Origin: Parelaphostrongylus tenuis
Taxonomy: Eukaryota > Nematoda > Chromadorea > Rhabditida > Metastrongylidae
NCBI GenBank assembly: GCA_019055375.1
Contig: JAHQIW010000507.1
Span: 62,001 to 126,000 of the forward strand
Direction: 5' to 3'
Length of the DNA: 64,000 bases
The position numbers and the translations under genes were made by a program. The notes under the pieces are model-generated. The model had not been told where the DNA came from. It ran no database searches and was given only the letters and a program-made list of their open reading frames with translations. This document shows, piece by piece, positions 1 to 11,007 of the stretch (position 1 is the stretch's first letter; each line of letters opens with the position of its first letter).

Positions 1-9
1 AAACACGTC

Positions 10-115
10 TCCCTATTGCTGCTACAAAGTAGGGTTAATTAGTGGGCCGTGTGGCTCTAATGAGGCGGGCGATATCGCCGAAAACATACGTAAACCAAAA
101 GTTCAAAACATTCTG
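10..115. repeat. Arm of palindromic repeat family FB4
   Basis: This segment carries the core seen again at about 48990-49085 and, inverted, at 37069-37204: a CTACAAAGTAGGGTT-like stretch, then a GCTCTRATGARGCGGGCGAT box, then a CGCCGAAAC.TACGTA box. Only one arm lies inside the window; the partner arm would be to the left. It is non-coding, multicopy and probably part of a foldback element. Positions 116-571 hold no gene I can support. A 120-codon open frame at 152-514 has neither splice signals nor a recognisable domain. Confidence 0.6.
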
Positions 116-571
116 ACAGCTTTATCATCTGATCTTTCAAAAGAAAATTTATTGAGTTTAGTTACAGTTGAATGGATGAATTCAGAGGAAAGCTTTGGAC
201 CTATAGCGAAAGCGGTTTTTGATCGGCAGATCAACGATTCGGCCACTTTCCTATGTGCCTGGATAGTCGAGTTAGGGCTTTTCAGGTCGTCACCACCTGG
301 CACTTGTGGCACTTGGCGGCGACTGTGTTATGTCATGATCTCTCGCATTGATTCATGGGCAATGATCTACTCACGGTTTGGTTCCAGATGGAAAGGCGAA
401 GGCCCAATTCCTGTAAACCCTCGAGGCCTTGGTGAATCCATCCAACAACTGTTCTGCCCATCGCGGTTGCTCTATATCCAGGGAGTACTGACTTTGGCCA
501 GGGCCAGGCCCTAAGGCTACATGTAGCTTTTCAAAAGATGGTTTTAATCCTACCTCTCTGACATACTATAA

Positions 572-640
572 ACGGCTCGCCTAGCGCAGTGGTTATAGGT
601 GTCGTAGGCCTAGCAAGTGGTCGTTCTCTCAATTCTGGGT
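572..640 (+). repeat. tRNA-derived SINE head
   Basis: A CGCCTAGCGCAGTGGTTA box-A-like block is followed about 40 bases later by a degenerate TCAATTCTGGG box-B-like block. This matches the layout of the other tRNA-like heads in the window. There is no foldable 3' acceptor half, so it is not a functional tRNA gene. Confidence 0.45.
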
Positions 641-648
641 TCTTTCGT

Positions 649-1461
649 ATTAGGAGGGAACAGATGAAAAAATGATCTCATTTCTTCGAAGGGAACTTTT
701 TGTGGGAGGGTTAGTAACCACTCGAAAGCTGAGACTTGAGGCTACAAGCCTCACGTCACCGGTTTTCAATACACCCTTCCGTAAAGCTGTGATCTCCGCA
801 CAAAACTAGCGCATATTTCTCACTGGACAGAGCTCTTCTTTGGACTAACAGTAATCATAAGATAGCGTAGTGCTTCCCGATGCCAGTGGTGCGCTTATAT
901 CCTGAAAAGACCACTTCTCGGCAAGGCACCTCGTAAAGCAAGTTGATTTCGATGTCTGAAAAAGGACGATCCGGAGCGGATTCACGTGGCGGTTGGCGTG
1001 GAGGCCACGTGGACTGCTGACCTGATACTTCTCCACGCGTTTATGGGCTCGAAAATCGATGATCGCGTCACAGTTTCCTGGTCGTCGTAGCCACTGCCAC
1101 GTGAATTCGCGCAGGACCCCGCTACTCTCATGTGGGAAATCGACAGCTGTGCTGCTTCATATTTTGCCTGCTGCGTTTCGGAGAAACGGTCTTTCCAAGA
1201 TATAGGGACACCGTTGAAATCATAGGCGATCGCGCTATCAAATGATTACTAGTAGTCTAAAGAAAGAGCTCTGTCCGGCGAGAGAAGTGCGTGTCTGAAG
1301 CCAAGAAATCTCCTTCAGTAGCAACGTACAAAAGAGTCCTTCTCGGAAACTGGCGAGGTGGGATTGTAGCATAAAGTCTCAGCTTTCGAATGGTTACCAA
1401 CACTCCTATGAAAATCTTCTCTCCAGCGAATAAGATCGATTTCTCTTTTGTCCCCTCTAAT
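649..1461. repeat. Foldback (palindromic) element, family R3
   Basis: The left terminus reads ATTAGGAGGG and the right terminus CCCTCTAAT, its inverted partner. Further inside, both arms carry the family core: GCTTTCGARTGRTTACTAA, then an AAGAGCTCTGTCC-like stretch, then a GTGTGNAACACAAATG-like stretch. The same arms recur at 2819-3736, 6731-7483 and 58487-58785. No transposase is encoded. The element is probably non-autonomous. Confidence 0.6.
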
Positions 1462-1897
1462 CCGACAGAACCACTTCTTCTTTTGATCGCTTCTTGTAAT
1501 ACTCAGAAAATTTTTGCGATTTTATGCCATTTTATGCCTTAACACTATTTTTCCGCTAAATATATCAAATCAGGTAATGGCACAATAATGAGCAGAGGTA
1601 ATCCATCGACGATCGGCTACGGTCAGCAAAACAAAATTATGGAGGAAGTGATGATGACTGGTAACATCCCTATTCCAGCACCAGGAAGAGTTGGTTGGTG
1701 ACTTCATGATGGTTTTTCTACTTTTTTTGGACTCATAGGAAAAGTAGGAAAAGCTGGGAATTTCTTGATGTTTCAGAGTAGCTTCCACAATTTCTTTTTA
1801 CTAACCTACATCTCATTACTTTCAGCTGTTTTCTAGTTGGGGTTGGTTTATCACAATTGTGATAGATCATATCGAAGAAAGAGTGATCGCCAAACGG

Positions 1898-2275
1898 GGC
1901 TTTGGTGGTCTAGTGGTGGCATGCGTCTTTACTAAAGGTGAAACACGGGTTCGGTTCCCTCCTAACCTCGGGTTTACAAGTGCCACGCAACCTTAGGTGA
2001 TTACTTCCCATTGATCTATATGAATTCTTTATCTGACTGCTTCTTAGCGGCAGTGCGATCTTATAAACATACATCTGTTGTTGAGTGGTATGCAAAATTT
2101 TCGACCTCAGGCGCAAATTGAACCCGTGTTCCACCCGTACGGGCGCGCGTGCTACCACTACGCCATCGAAGAAAGAATGGTATCTAGAAGCAGTAACATT
2201 AGTGGTGTAGTGGTAACATAAGACCTGTTGGAGTGAAGCGCTAGTTCAATCCCGCCTAGGGTCCAGTGATTTGCG
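1898..2275. repeat. Cluster of three tRNA-like SINE heads
   Basis: Three short tRNA-like modules sit within 380 bp: plus strand near 1898-1972 (GGTCTAGTGGTGGCATGC, then ACGGGTTCGGTTCCC), minus strand near 2100-2170 (GGCGTAGTGGTAGCACGC, then ACGGGTTCAATT), and plus strand near 2199-2270 (GGTGTAGTGGTAACA, then AGTTCAATCCC). Each has box-A and box-B spacing typical of pol III promoters but lacks a complete cloverleaf. They look like SINE 5' ends, not tRNA genes. Confidence 0.5.
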
Positions 2276-2366
2276 TATAACTCAACGTTTTTGAATGTAT
2301 AGTTTCTCTTTTCTAAAAGAAGTGCGGGCTGTTATAATTTTTAAATTAGTCACGAAACATTTAGGA

Positions 2367-5300
2367 ATGATGGGAGGTGGAGGAGGAGTGGTTCCTCCGG
2401 CTCTCCTCGATGAATCGCGAGTTCCTCGTTTCTATCGTGATGCGATTGCTGCATGTGGTGCTACACAGCACAGTATGCTCCCTCATACTGCTCTAGGTAA
2501 TTGATTTCACTCTGTTTTCCAGAGATTTGACCTCTCGAATGAGGATGCGATTTTCTGCGGAAATTTTTCTCTCGATGGAGTACTACCGCTTCTCAATCAT
2601 ATATTTCTGTATACTATGCATAGCACGAATTTGGAAGGAATAAATTTGTCGGCTAGCGACGTCGACGTCTTTGTGTTCTTCAGCACTGATTTGACGAGAG
2701 TCGAACAGCCAGTGGTTCGTTCTCTTTGTGATCTTCTTCTTCATTTCCATTGAGTCGAATCTTCCTCGGTGGATCACCGCTTGATTGAAGGATTTCAGTA
2801 ATGTTTTTGGATCAGTTCGGTTATTTGGCAGGGAATAAATTAACGATCCTTTCGCTGAAAGATCACTTTTTATAAGGGTGTTAACAATCATTTGAAAGCT
2901 TGAATCGGGGGCTATTGCGCTACGTGGCCCTTTCTTGAGAAGGCCTTTTTGTCGCACTGCATTTTCCGAAATTGAATTATATTTCACACCCGCCGCGCGC
3001 TTTCATTTTTGTCACGCGTATGATTTAGTGGAAGCGCGAAAAGCATATAAGTGTATAGAGGAAATCTTGTAGTATCAGAGTCATACGTTTTTTCTTTCAA
3101 AGCGAAGAATAAATTTCAATTTGGGCATCAAAAATTGTACTTCACATGTGAGTCGTGCCAACGCAATCGATCAAACGCTGTTATGGAGCCCTCTGTGAGC
3201 CCTCTTTCCCCGAGATCGTAGGTTAGCTGAACAACGACTACCTACTCATGCGAACTCAGTCTTATTTTCCCTGCTACATCGCAGTGAAATGCTCCTCTCA
3301 GAAAACAAAATATAGCGTTAGAATCACCGAAACTTACTCTATCGAATGGTTATCCTCATGACTCAGTTAACAGTTCTATACTGCGAGAAATATGCATGTG
3401 TGAAACACAAACACTGTCTTGTTGCTATAGCGCTGTTAGGAATGCTTTTCCTCGAAGCAAGCACATTTCTGAATTTTCCGAGATTCGGCCCCTCGAACCT
3501 TCAGTGACAGTCTTAAGAAAGAGTTTTGTTGAGCGAAATATAAATGAACTAATGAGAAAAGCACTAAGCGCGTGTGAAACATCATTTTGAATGCTACGTT
3601 GTTATAAAAAGACTTCCAAGAAGTGGCCACATAGCGCAGTAGCCAGAGATTTGAGCTTTCGAGTGATTACTAAAACTCTTATGAAAAGTTCTTGTCCATC
3701 GAAAGGATCGTTTCTTCATACCCTGTCGAATAATCGAAGTGAACCATGCTAACTCAAGAGTCAGGTTCTTCGATCGAGCAGTTTTTTCACCGAATAAGAT
3801 TTGACCGACTTGAGCGAAAAGAGGACGGAATACACAACGAGAACGAATGACTGTGGGCAATCGACTCGAATCATCGACTCTGAAAGAGGCGAGGATGTCA
3901 CACCCTTAGCCTATGGTCAAAACCTTAGCCTATGGAAGTTGCTTTTATCAGCTTCGTGATATTCACTCGAGTAACAAAGATTTTTCAAATGTCTAATGAT
4001 GGCGAATGTGAAGGAAAATTGATTTTTGCATTATTACCACCCGTTTCAATCATTTCACCATTTCTTAACTGTGAGATTCAATTAACCTGTTGTATAAATT
4101 TGTACTGGTATAATCACATCCTATATCTTACAACTTCATAGCGATTTTATGATGTAACTGTATATACAAAAGTGTTAAGTCATATGGAAAACCTTGAACC
4201 TTGGACGAAAGTTATACCCGTGTCTCACCCTCGCAGGGCGGGTTCTAATCACTGCATTCTTAAGCCCTAAGGGAGGACGTGTACCGGCTGTGGTACACGG
4301 TTGTTTGAAGACTTTCTTCGCCGGAGAGAACTTCTCTCTCGAACATTTGGTAATCATCTGAAAGTTTGAATCTCTGCGATGCTAGCATTATGTCCTAATT
4401 TTAGATAAGCCTTTTTATTACGTTGTAGTAGCGCAAATAAAACTATGTTTCACATTCAGTCTGCTTTATTTCCTCAGCTTGGGCTTGTATATGGCCCTTC
4501 GTCAAATTACTTTCAGGCTTTCAATACCCCACATCTCTAGAATTTCGATGCTATGATTGGTGTTTTGATAGGTTATCATAGAACCTTGTAAGAGATTAAA
4601 AAGGACTACGTTTCGCACTCCAAGTTTTCGTCGTACAGAAAAGTCTTGTATGCACGAAAAGCATATGATCATGTAGAGAAATTCATGGAATATCTGAGCA
4701 ACACAGGAAATCTAAGGTATTATTTTCCACATGGGCAAAAAACTCTAATTGAATAATGAAAATCGCGCCTCTCTTGAGAGTTGGGCTGTGCATTCGATCA
4801 TCTGCCGTCATTGAAGGGTTCAGTACACAATTATAATATTAATATTGATACCAAAGCAGTAAGATGAAAATTTCTGGTAATGTGGCACACGCCTTCGGAA
4901 AAGGTAAGACAATGGTTTGGCGCTCATCCGAGGTTCAAAGTTTTGCTTACCACCTAACATTTTTGGATCTGTACTTATATAACACATAGCTTCTGATGGT
5001 TACAGTGTATAACTTGATGGTAACATCTGGGCTACCAAGATCGGTGCTCTCGTACATTTGGTCAGCTGTAAACCGAACTCTTCCTGGCCAACTGACTCGC
5101 CCAGAATTTTTTTCTTGTCTAGCGCTCATAGCATTAGCTCAGGTACGATCCTTTACCATGCTCCATAGATTGACTATTCTCCACTATTCTTTTTAGAATG
5201 TGGTGATAGTTTTTTTTAATGTATTGATTTTATAGAAGGGAGAATCGTTAGTCGCTCTCTCCACCATGTCATCACTTCCGATTCCTTTTCTACAGCCTAT

Positions 5301-8084
5301 ACAAGTTCCTGCGGAGCAGCCACTTCCTGCTCCGGTAGTCAATGTTGCGAAACCAGCCACGTTGGTCATCGGTGTTCTTTCTTTCTTCTCTTTCAATTTC
5401 AAGGCATAAAATCTTGGTTACTGAAGTTTAATTGTCCAATTTTGAGGTGGTTGAACGGTTTCGATCACAGTGGGTCTTAGTATGAAGTTTTTCTTCTTGT
5501 TTGCTTCAGATCTGTAACGCCTAAACAACAGCGGCAAACCTCGTCGTTTATTCCTACCTCTCTGTTGCCAAGCAGACGAAGTAATGTGAAGAAAGAAGTT
5601 GATTTACTTGGCGAACCAATACCACCGTGTAGTGCAGCGAAAGATGAGGAGTCTACAGCTCAAATAAAATCAGTTGGTTAGTGTTTGTTTTGTGAAGCAC
5701 TGGTGTCTCACTTATTTGTTAAGTCGCCTGTATCACCTGCCGTTCCGATGATCGTTGAGTGACTCGTACGAGCACCAGTAAAGCCTCCATTTTTCCCTTT
5801 TGCGTTGAAGAGTAGCCCAATGGGTCTCTTTCGCTATAGGGATTCGTTGAGCATCGTGCCTGGCCTCTAGGTCTTCCGGAAGAAATTGAACCATTAGATC
5901 GGTGCTCTTACTGAGGTGAGCTTACTTCCCGAGGAATCCAGAACGGCTTGCGTCTATCGATCGTCGTTAAGACGCGTTATATTCCCCCCCCCCCCCCCCC
6001 CCCTATCTTCGATATCCGACTGTGTAGAACGTAGCTTCTTATTTCGATTGAGAAATTCTGTTCTGTGTTTATTATAAGATATTATATCAGACTCCTCGTT
6101 GAACGACCAACAGCCTTCTGCTGGTGTTTACTCCTCAGCTCTGAATGATCTATACGGCATCGATCTGTCGGATATTGCTAGTACACAGTCCACAGTCTCT
6201 CATAGTCTTAACTCTTCAACGAAGCAGTTAAAGAATGGAGAGGATGGTATGGGTATGTTTACCCCTCAATCTTTTTCTTTTTCTCCTTTGAAAGAGGTTT
6301 TTTGATGTCTTAATGGTCATCATTGATATCATTCAATATTGAAGTATCAACTGCAAGTGAGTTCTCTATGTGTTGTTCAACAGCTTCTGAAATCAACGGA
6401 TCAGTTGATATGTCGCCTATTATCTCTCAAGAACTGCTGGAATGTTGGGAAAAGATTATCGTTGCTGCTGCCGACATATTCAAGGTATATCTTCTGACAA
6501 CTTCTGACGTTTCAACCCCTTTGTTTCTGTTGCTTTGTTTCTCTCGTGGAATCCAGAATCACGTAGGATGCTGACAAACTTCTTGGTTCGACAACCGATA
6601 GTGTCCTTAAAGAAGTTGCTCAGACAGAACGTGGTGATGGCTATTTGAGGTGAGCAAGTATTTCTTTATCTTCTGCAGGACTCTCAACTATTCGTTCTAA
6701 TTCGTTCAGTGTATCATTGGTTCATTTCCGTTAGGTAGCGCGGGAGCGCTGGATGGAGAAACCATTCTTTTTGCTGGACAAGAACTTTTGGCAGGAGTGT
6801 TAGTAGTCATTCGGAAGCTTAAATTCTGGCTAGTGCGCTGCATGGTCGTTCTTTGAAAATACCATTTATAGCGCTCTAAATTTCGAAATAAAATTTTGCT
6901 TTAATTCGGCCGTGCATTATTACTGCTACTTCGCTGGGAGCACGAAAGGCATATGAACGTGTAGAAAAAATCTTGCAGTATCAGATTCAAACGTTTGGTC
7001 CGGAGTTTCTTTCAAAGCGGAGAACAATATCCTAATTGAATGAGAAAAATTGCACTTACATATTTCCACGCATCAGCGCGATCGATCAACCTCCGTGTTG
7101 AGATCGCGGGTGGCCCCCGCTGCGTGCCTCCCCCACCCCGTACATTAGCCTAGAAACAGTCACCCATATATGTGGGTCAGTCTTATTTTCCCTGTTACTC
7201 TTCTGAGAAACCGTGTTTTTAGAAAATAAGTACAGCATTGGAGTCGTTAGATCTTACGCTATCGAATGATTACTAATAGTCTATAGGAAGAGCTCTGTCC
7301 TGCGAGTAACATACGCGTGTGGAACACAAATGCTTTACTTTCGCTGAAACGCTATAAAGGACTTTTGAAAAATGGCCACGTAGCGCAGTAGTCGGAGATC
7401 TAAGCTTTCGAGTAGTTACTAATGTTCTTATGAAGAAATTTTGTTCAACGAACGGGATCGCTTCTTCATCCCGTGCTACCTAATGGAAAAGTACCTATAA
7501 ATTTTTATATTTCACTATCAGAAGGCAAGCAATATCCTCTTTCTTTTTCCCATTGACTATTTCGACGTTACTTGTGCGAAGTCATTGTTCAGTGGTTCTT
7601 ATAAGGCTTCTAAGTAGCACAAATTTGTGTTCTCAGCGGAATTCTCAGAAATTCTTCTGGCCGTTCTTTCTAAAATCCAGTGATTTTAATCGATTTAGAT
7701 GCTTGAATCGTTTATATTTTGTCGTGTGTCGAGTTGAACGGTCGGCAGGTATTGACTTACCGAAGAAATGCCTCGATGAAATAATGACGTGCCGTAGCAT
7801 TTGGAAGCGATTGAGCAGTTTCATGGAAGGATCCGAAGAAGAGGAGGACACATGTAATGGAGGATCGGGAAAGTGCGTAAACATTATTTACATGTTTGAA
7901 ATTGCCCGAATTAACCTTTACATTCGTCCTTCCTATTTCATAGACTAGTACAGGCAATTATGCATTGAGTCATGGTGGAGTATTTAGTCTTACAACGTTG
8001 TTCACTTAGTATGAGTAAGTTTTCCTTTACAGCAGCCATAAGATGAACTCCGCGTTAAGTTCCGATCGCTCATTGATAGTATAA
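2367..8084 (+). CDS. Gamma-synergin-like EH-domain protein (AP-1 adaptor partner)
   Basis: Multi-exon gene; the product should bind clathrin adaptor AP-1 at the trans-Golgi and endosomes. My exons are 2367-2496, 5006-5142, 5236-5360, 5510-5676, 6091-6252, 6384-6484, 6567-6649, 7681-7876 and a short last exon from 8033. Phases agree at every junction to 7681; the 5360 donor is weak. The start is a guess: an acceptor-like CATTTAG ends at 2365 just before two ATGs, so it may be a trans-splice site or further 5' exons may exist. The EH domain runs from RVPRFYRD through SGLPRSVLSYIWSAVNRT to LTRPEFFSCLALIALAQ and matches the single EH domain of gamma-synergin, including the NRT-PG-LT pattern in place of the usual EF-hand loop. 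The KGESLVALSTMSSLPIPF stretch after it also fits. Later exons carry a WEKII helix, a GDGYLR segment and an acidic EGSEEEED tail, as in the conserved synergin C-terminal region. The last exon ends at 8041 or 8084 depending on whether the 7872 or 7876 donor is used. The protein is about 360 aa, far shorter than the vertebrate form. Confidence 0.8.
2819..3736. repeat. R3 foldback element inside intron 1 of the synergin gene
   Basis: The left arm begins near GGTTATTTGGCAGGG and the right arm ends with CCCTGTCGAATAATCG, its diverged inverted copy. The inner parts carry the R3 core (GCTTTCGAGTGATTACTAA on the right, its inverted form on the left). A 134-codon minus-strand open frame at 2583-2987 falls largely within the left arm and is a by-product of the repeat. 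Confidence 0.55.
4196..4262 (-). repeat. tRNA-like SINE head (minus strand)
   Basis: On the minus strand ATGCAGTGATTAGAACCCGC is followed by GAGACACGGGTATAA. These are box-A-like and box-B-like elements of the same class as the cluster at 1898-2275. It lies in intron 1 of the synergin gene. A further diverged plus-strand copy is at about 4885-4965, just before exon 5006. Confidence 0.4.
5722..6045 (-). mobile_element. RTE retrotransposon 3' fragment in synergin intron
   Basis: This stretch matches, base for base over long runs, the 3' end of the RTE copy at 54850-55160: a CACCTGCCGTYCCG box, GATCGTYGAGTGACTCG, AAGAGTAGCCC.GTGGGTC, then the frame encoding the RT C-terminus. It lies in the intron between the exons ending at 5676 and starting at 6091, antisense to the gene. 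It is 5'-truncated, as usual for target-primed insertions. A C homopolymer has replaced part of the homology. Confidence 0.7.
5984..6003 (+). repeat. Poly-C tract (20 C)
   Basis: Twenty consecutive C residues sit inside the RTE fragment, at the point where the full copy near 55130 reads a mixed GGTCCACCTTATT-like sequence. It may be a genuine expansion or an assembly or sequencing artefact; G/C homopolymers of this length are rare in AT-rich nematode DNA. Confidence 0.9.
6731..7483. repeat. R3 foldback element with clear terminal inverted repeats, in synergin intron
   Basis: The left end TTAGGTAGC and right end GCTACCTAA are perfect inverted repeats. About 180-250 bp of each arm pair imperfectly beyond them. 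The loop near 7100 is the GC-rich stretch GGGTGGCCCCCGCTGC. There is no coding capacity. It lies in the intron between exons ending at 6649 and starting at 7681. It is the best preserved R3 copy here and defines the family termini. Confidence 0.65.
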
Positions 8085-8243
8085 ATGATAAGCGTCAGTC
8101 AGGCGTTACGTCTTTCCGGAGCCGCCCTTTTGTTAGTAGTAGTCCTGTCCAATAGACATCTGTCCTTAGTTGAGTTTCGCCGTCTAGACTCTCAGAGTAC
8201 ACATCCCCCAGATAATAGAAAATTGATGCAGATCTAGCTGAGA

Positions 8244-8249
8244 AATAAA
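8244..8249 (+). terminator. AATAAA polyadenylation signal, candidate for synergin gene
   Basis: A canonical AATAAA hexamer lies 160-200 bp after the last predicted stop codons (8041 or 8084) on the same strand. Placement fits a short 3' UTR. Confidence 0.45.
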
Positions 8250-8599
8250 AGTCATGGACTGGTGCAGCAATAGAATACAGAAGATTGCTGCATTAGCCGA
8301 ATATGCATTCAGTGCTTCTTCCTTGTAACAAATGGAGTCGAATGTCCAGGAGAGTTTTGATACGGGCTTCCCTCCTCAGAGATTCTAGATACTGATTCCT
8401 TCCATAGAAATTCATCTCCTTATGGAGTTACTTCTCTCATAAATCAGTTGGAGTCAATCTGAGAATACCTTGTAAAACATCGTCAAGACAATCTATACTG
8501 CATGCACTACCGGTTTAATGTCACGTTAGTCGGCTGATGAGGTCTAGATCAGTCGGACGAGGAAGCGGAACAAGGCGACATCTGTAAGAGTAAAAAGTT

Positions 8600-8890
8600 T
8601 AGAAAACTTTCATTGTTGATCAATCCCCAAGAGATGCCCCATGCATTCGTCAGATCTGGCATCCTTCAAAGTGATGAACGCACAGTGGCCCTTACAATGA
8701 CTCGCTTTGACCATCCGATGCATTACGTTAGTGCTGCTATACTCCCAGGCAAGTCCGGTACCAACTCACCAACCGCGGAAGGAGATAGAAGGCTCGATGA
8801 GCCTTGAGCAGAGGATCAAGCCATCAATTAACGTGTGCCTAAGAGCACTGTTAACCTCTGCGTCACACGTGCTTTATCCACAAGAGTGGT
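8600..8890 (-). repeat. SINE1 copy (minus strand)
   Basis: The tail block GTTGATCAATCCCCAAGAGA starts at about 8614 and the tRNA-like head lies at the right end. The central CCGGTACCAACTC-like block is shared with the copies at 15936, 28590 and 38630. Orientation is tail to head left to right, that is, minus strand. Confidence 0.6.
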
Positions 8891-9181
8891 CATGAATATT
8901 AGGCTTGGCTTTATTTTCTTTTTTTTTGTCACCTGATTCCTTGAACTCTAGCAGTTTGATAGGATATGGTTTTTTACGGAAGCTGTGAGCACTGCAATGA
9001 TGAAAGAAGTGCCAATAGTGATGCAGACTTAGTCAAGTGGTTAAGACGTCCAATTTTTGTTTGGATCTTAAGCCGCCTTATATTCTTTTCGCTTTGCTGC
9101 TTGCAGCCTTAATCCATAAATTCGGTAAAGTCCGTATAAGGGTTCGAATGTGATTTGGTGATCTTTCATCACTTTTGTTTA

Positions 9182-9367
9182 TCAATATGTCGTATATTTG
9201 ATAAAGAGTGCCTTTCCTCGAAATCTCGATGGAGTCGTATCAGAGCGCTCCCAGGTCTTCACCACACGCTGAAGTTCTTCCAGGTGAAGGGCTTCTGCGT
9301 CGCAACTAAGTTCCACCGACTTCTGCAAGTATTCGTTGCAGAAGTCAAGGAACTGCTCATTTGTACT
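9182..9367 (-). CDS. Unrecognised terminal exon or gene fragment
   Basis: The minus-strand frame runs about 60 codons to a TGA at 9182 and has clear coding-type codon usage (many C/G third positions), unlike its surroundings. It reads NEQFLDFCNEYLQKSVEL then an Asp/Glu-rich helical stretch. The acceptor would be the AG just before 9367. No donor GT exists before the stop, so it is either a last exon or a relic. I see no family I can name, and no partner exon was found. Confidence 0.35.
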   Translation of the reverse strand, partial: STNEQFLDFCNEYLQKSVELSCDAEALHLEELQRVVKTWERSDTTPSRFRGKALFIKYTTY

Positions 9368-9486
9368 CACATGTAAATAGCAAAGTGCGAGGTTATCTAT
9401 GGCTGGATTTAGTATGGATGTTTGTGTATAGGCTCTGATTCACATGCAGTGCCTACGCAAATGTATAAGTGAAGCAATTACTAGCA

Positions 9487-10260
9487 TCTGATAGCATATC
9501 TTGAACCTTTAATGAGGTCTGTTATGCCACTTATACAGTGCTAGACAAGTGTTTCGGCACTGCAGCCCCGTCAGTAGCACAGTGCCTTTCGTTTATAATC
9601 ACTTGTAAGGGAATAAGTCCCCTACATACAAAATAATCGACACTGAAATATTCCAGATCACCGCATCTCAGGTTGATAAAATCCCCGTTATTGCAGTGAC
9701 CAACTGTCGATCGCACATGGCTGATAAAATAAATCATACCTTTACATTCGACTGCTTTCATAGACCCCACTCAAAGCAATGTATAATCCGATAACATATC
9801 TTGAGACTTTAATGAGGTCTTTCATTGTACTTACACAGTACTAGACACGTGTTTTGGTATTGCCGAGGTTGTAATGCTGAAACACGTGTCTAGCTATATA
9901 TAAGTGCCATAACGGACCTCATTAAAAGCTCAAAATATGTTAGGTTATAAACTGTTCAAAGCGAAGTCTACATAAGCAGTCGAATGTAAAGGTATGATTC
10001 ATCTCACCAGCCATGAGAGATCGAGTCACTGCAATGTGGGGAGATTTCATCACCTGAGATGCAGTGATGTATTCATCCGGCTTCGCTTCTTTTGTATGTA
10101 GAGAGTTTATTCCACTTCAAGGGATTGGCTGAACCGAAAGGCACCGCACTAGTGATAAGGGTGCAATGCCGAAGCACTTGTACAACACTGTATAAGTGCC
10201 ATAAATACCTCTCGAAAGGCTTAACATATTCTATCCGGTTATATATTGTTTTGAACGAGG
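9487..10260. repeat. Large nested palindrome (foldback family FB1)
   Basis: Arms of about 380 bp are arranged around a centre near 9865. An inner palindrome is bounded by ATTCGACTGC (9746-9755) and GCAGTCGAAT (9976-9985). The pairing continues outward through CATACCTTTA / TAAAGGTATG, ACATACAAAA / TTTTGTATGT and CACTTATACAGTG / CACTGTATAAGTG. Each arm carries a TGAGGTC ... ACACGTGTT module. No protein is encoded. Related arms occur at 37630-37945, 41060-41260 and 52083-52608. Confidence 0.75.
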
Positions 10261-10338
10261 TCGATAAAGGCAGTCGGATTTAATGGTGAAATTAATAGAG
10301 TTGTATCGATAAAATTTACCGTTGCCATGAATTTCATG

Positions 10339-10563
10339 CTATAACTTTTTCATTCCGTCGTTTGATTTCTTCTTTAAGGCATTGCGCGATATGCTGCCAG
10401 CCGGTATCGAATGCCGTATACTTTGGTGGACAAACGTATCACTCGGAATGTGCCAATCTTTGGGTGAATGATGTAAATTCATTGCTACCAAACATGCACT
10501 TAGATTCCTAAAAGCTTGCTCAACAATTGTACCGTTCCATGGGTATAAGTACAAATGGGACGG
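10339..10563 (-). CDS. Candidate terminal exon, unknown protein
   Basis: A good acceptor (TTTTGATTGCCAG) opens a 74-codon frame ending in TAG at 10339. The peptide begins PSHLYLYPWNGTIVEQ and ends in a Lys-rich tail NALKKKSNDGMKKL. It has no recognisable domain. The next upstream exon was not found; the candidate at 11008-11169 is on the same strand but its phase does not connect directly. Confidence 0.35.
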   Translation of the reverse strand, partial: PSHLYLYPWNGTIVEQAFRNLSACLVAMNLHHSPKDWHIPSDTFVHQSIRHSIPAGSISRNALKKKSNDGMKKL

Positions 10564-11007
10564 CTGGCAATCAAAATGGGTCCATGAGGTAGCTTTCAGA
10601 GCCTGTGATTGGAGAATTTGAGCCTAGATTTGTATGAAATTAGAACTTGAATATGCCTCGTCGTTTATTCGTTAATAAGGATTTGTATTTTCCGATAGAT
10701 AATGAGTTGAATGGTTTGTTACTAATCAACCAAAGTGGACTCTTTCGCTTTTGATTATCATTGATTCCATATTGCGTGTATAATGCTCACTTCATATCTT
10801 TCATTTATTGGGTCACCTTTCAGCTTGAACTTCCCTAGTCGACTTTTTCTTCGTGTTTTTTTAAATGTTATTGTTAAGGCAGTAGTGAATACTAAGGGTT
10901 TTTATTCGCAAAGTAATGAAGAGCTTTCTATAACTGCTAACATGTCAATAGAGACATTATTACACTTGATTCTGTCAAGGAAATGTGAATGTGAGGTTTC
11001 TGTTTGT

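Noticed and set aside
152..514. 120-codon plus-strand open frame near the window start
   Set aside because: No recognisable domain, no flanking splice sites or start context. It may be part of an unidentified repeat but cannot be supported as a gene.
1898..2275. Possible functional tRNA genes
   Set aside because: Box-A and box-B-like motifs are present but no complete cloverleaf or acceptor stem could be formed; the motifs recur as SINE heads throughout the window.
2583..2987. 134-codon minus-strand open frame
   Set aside because: It lies largely within the left arm of an R3 foldback element in the synergin intron; similar frames appear in other R3 copies.
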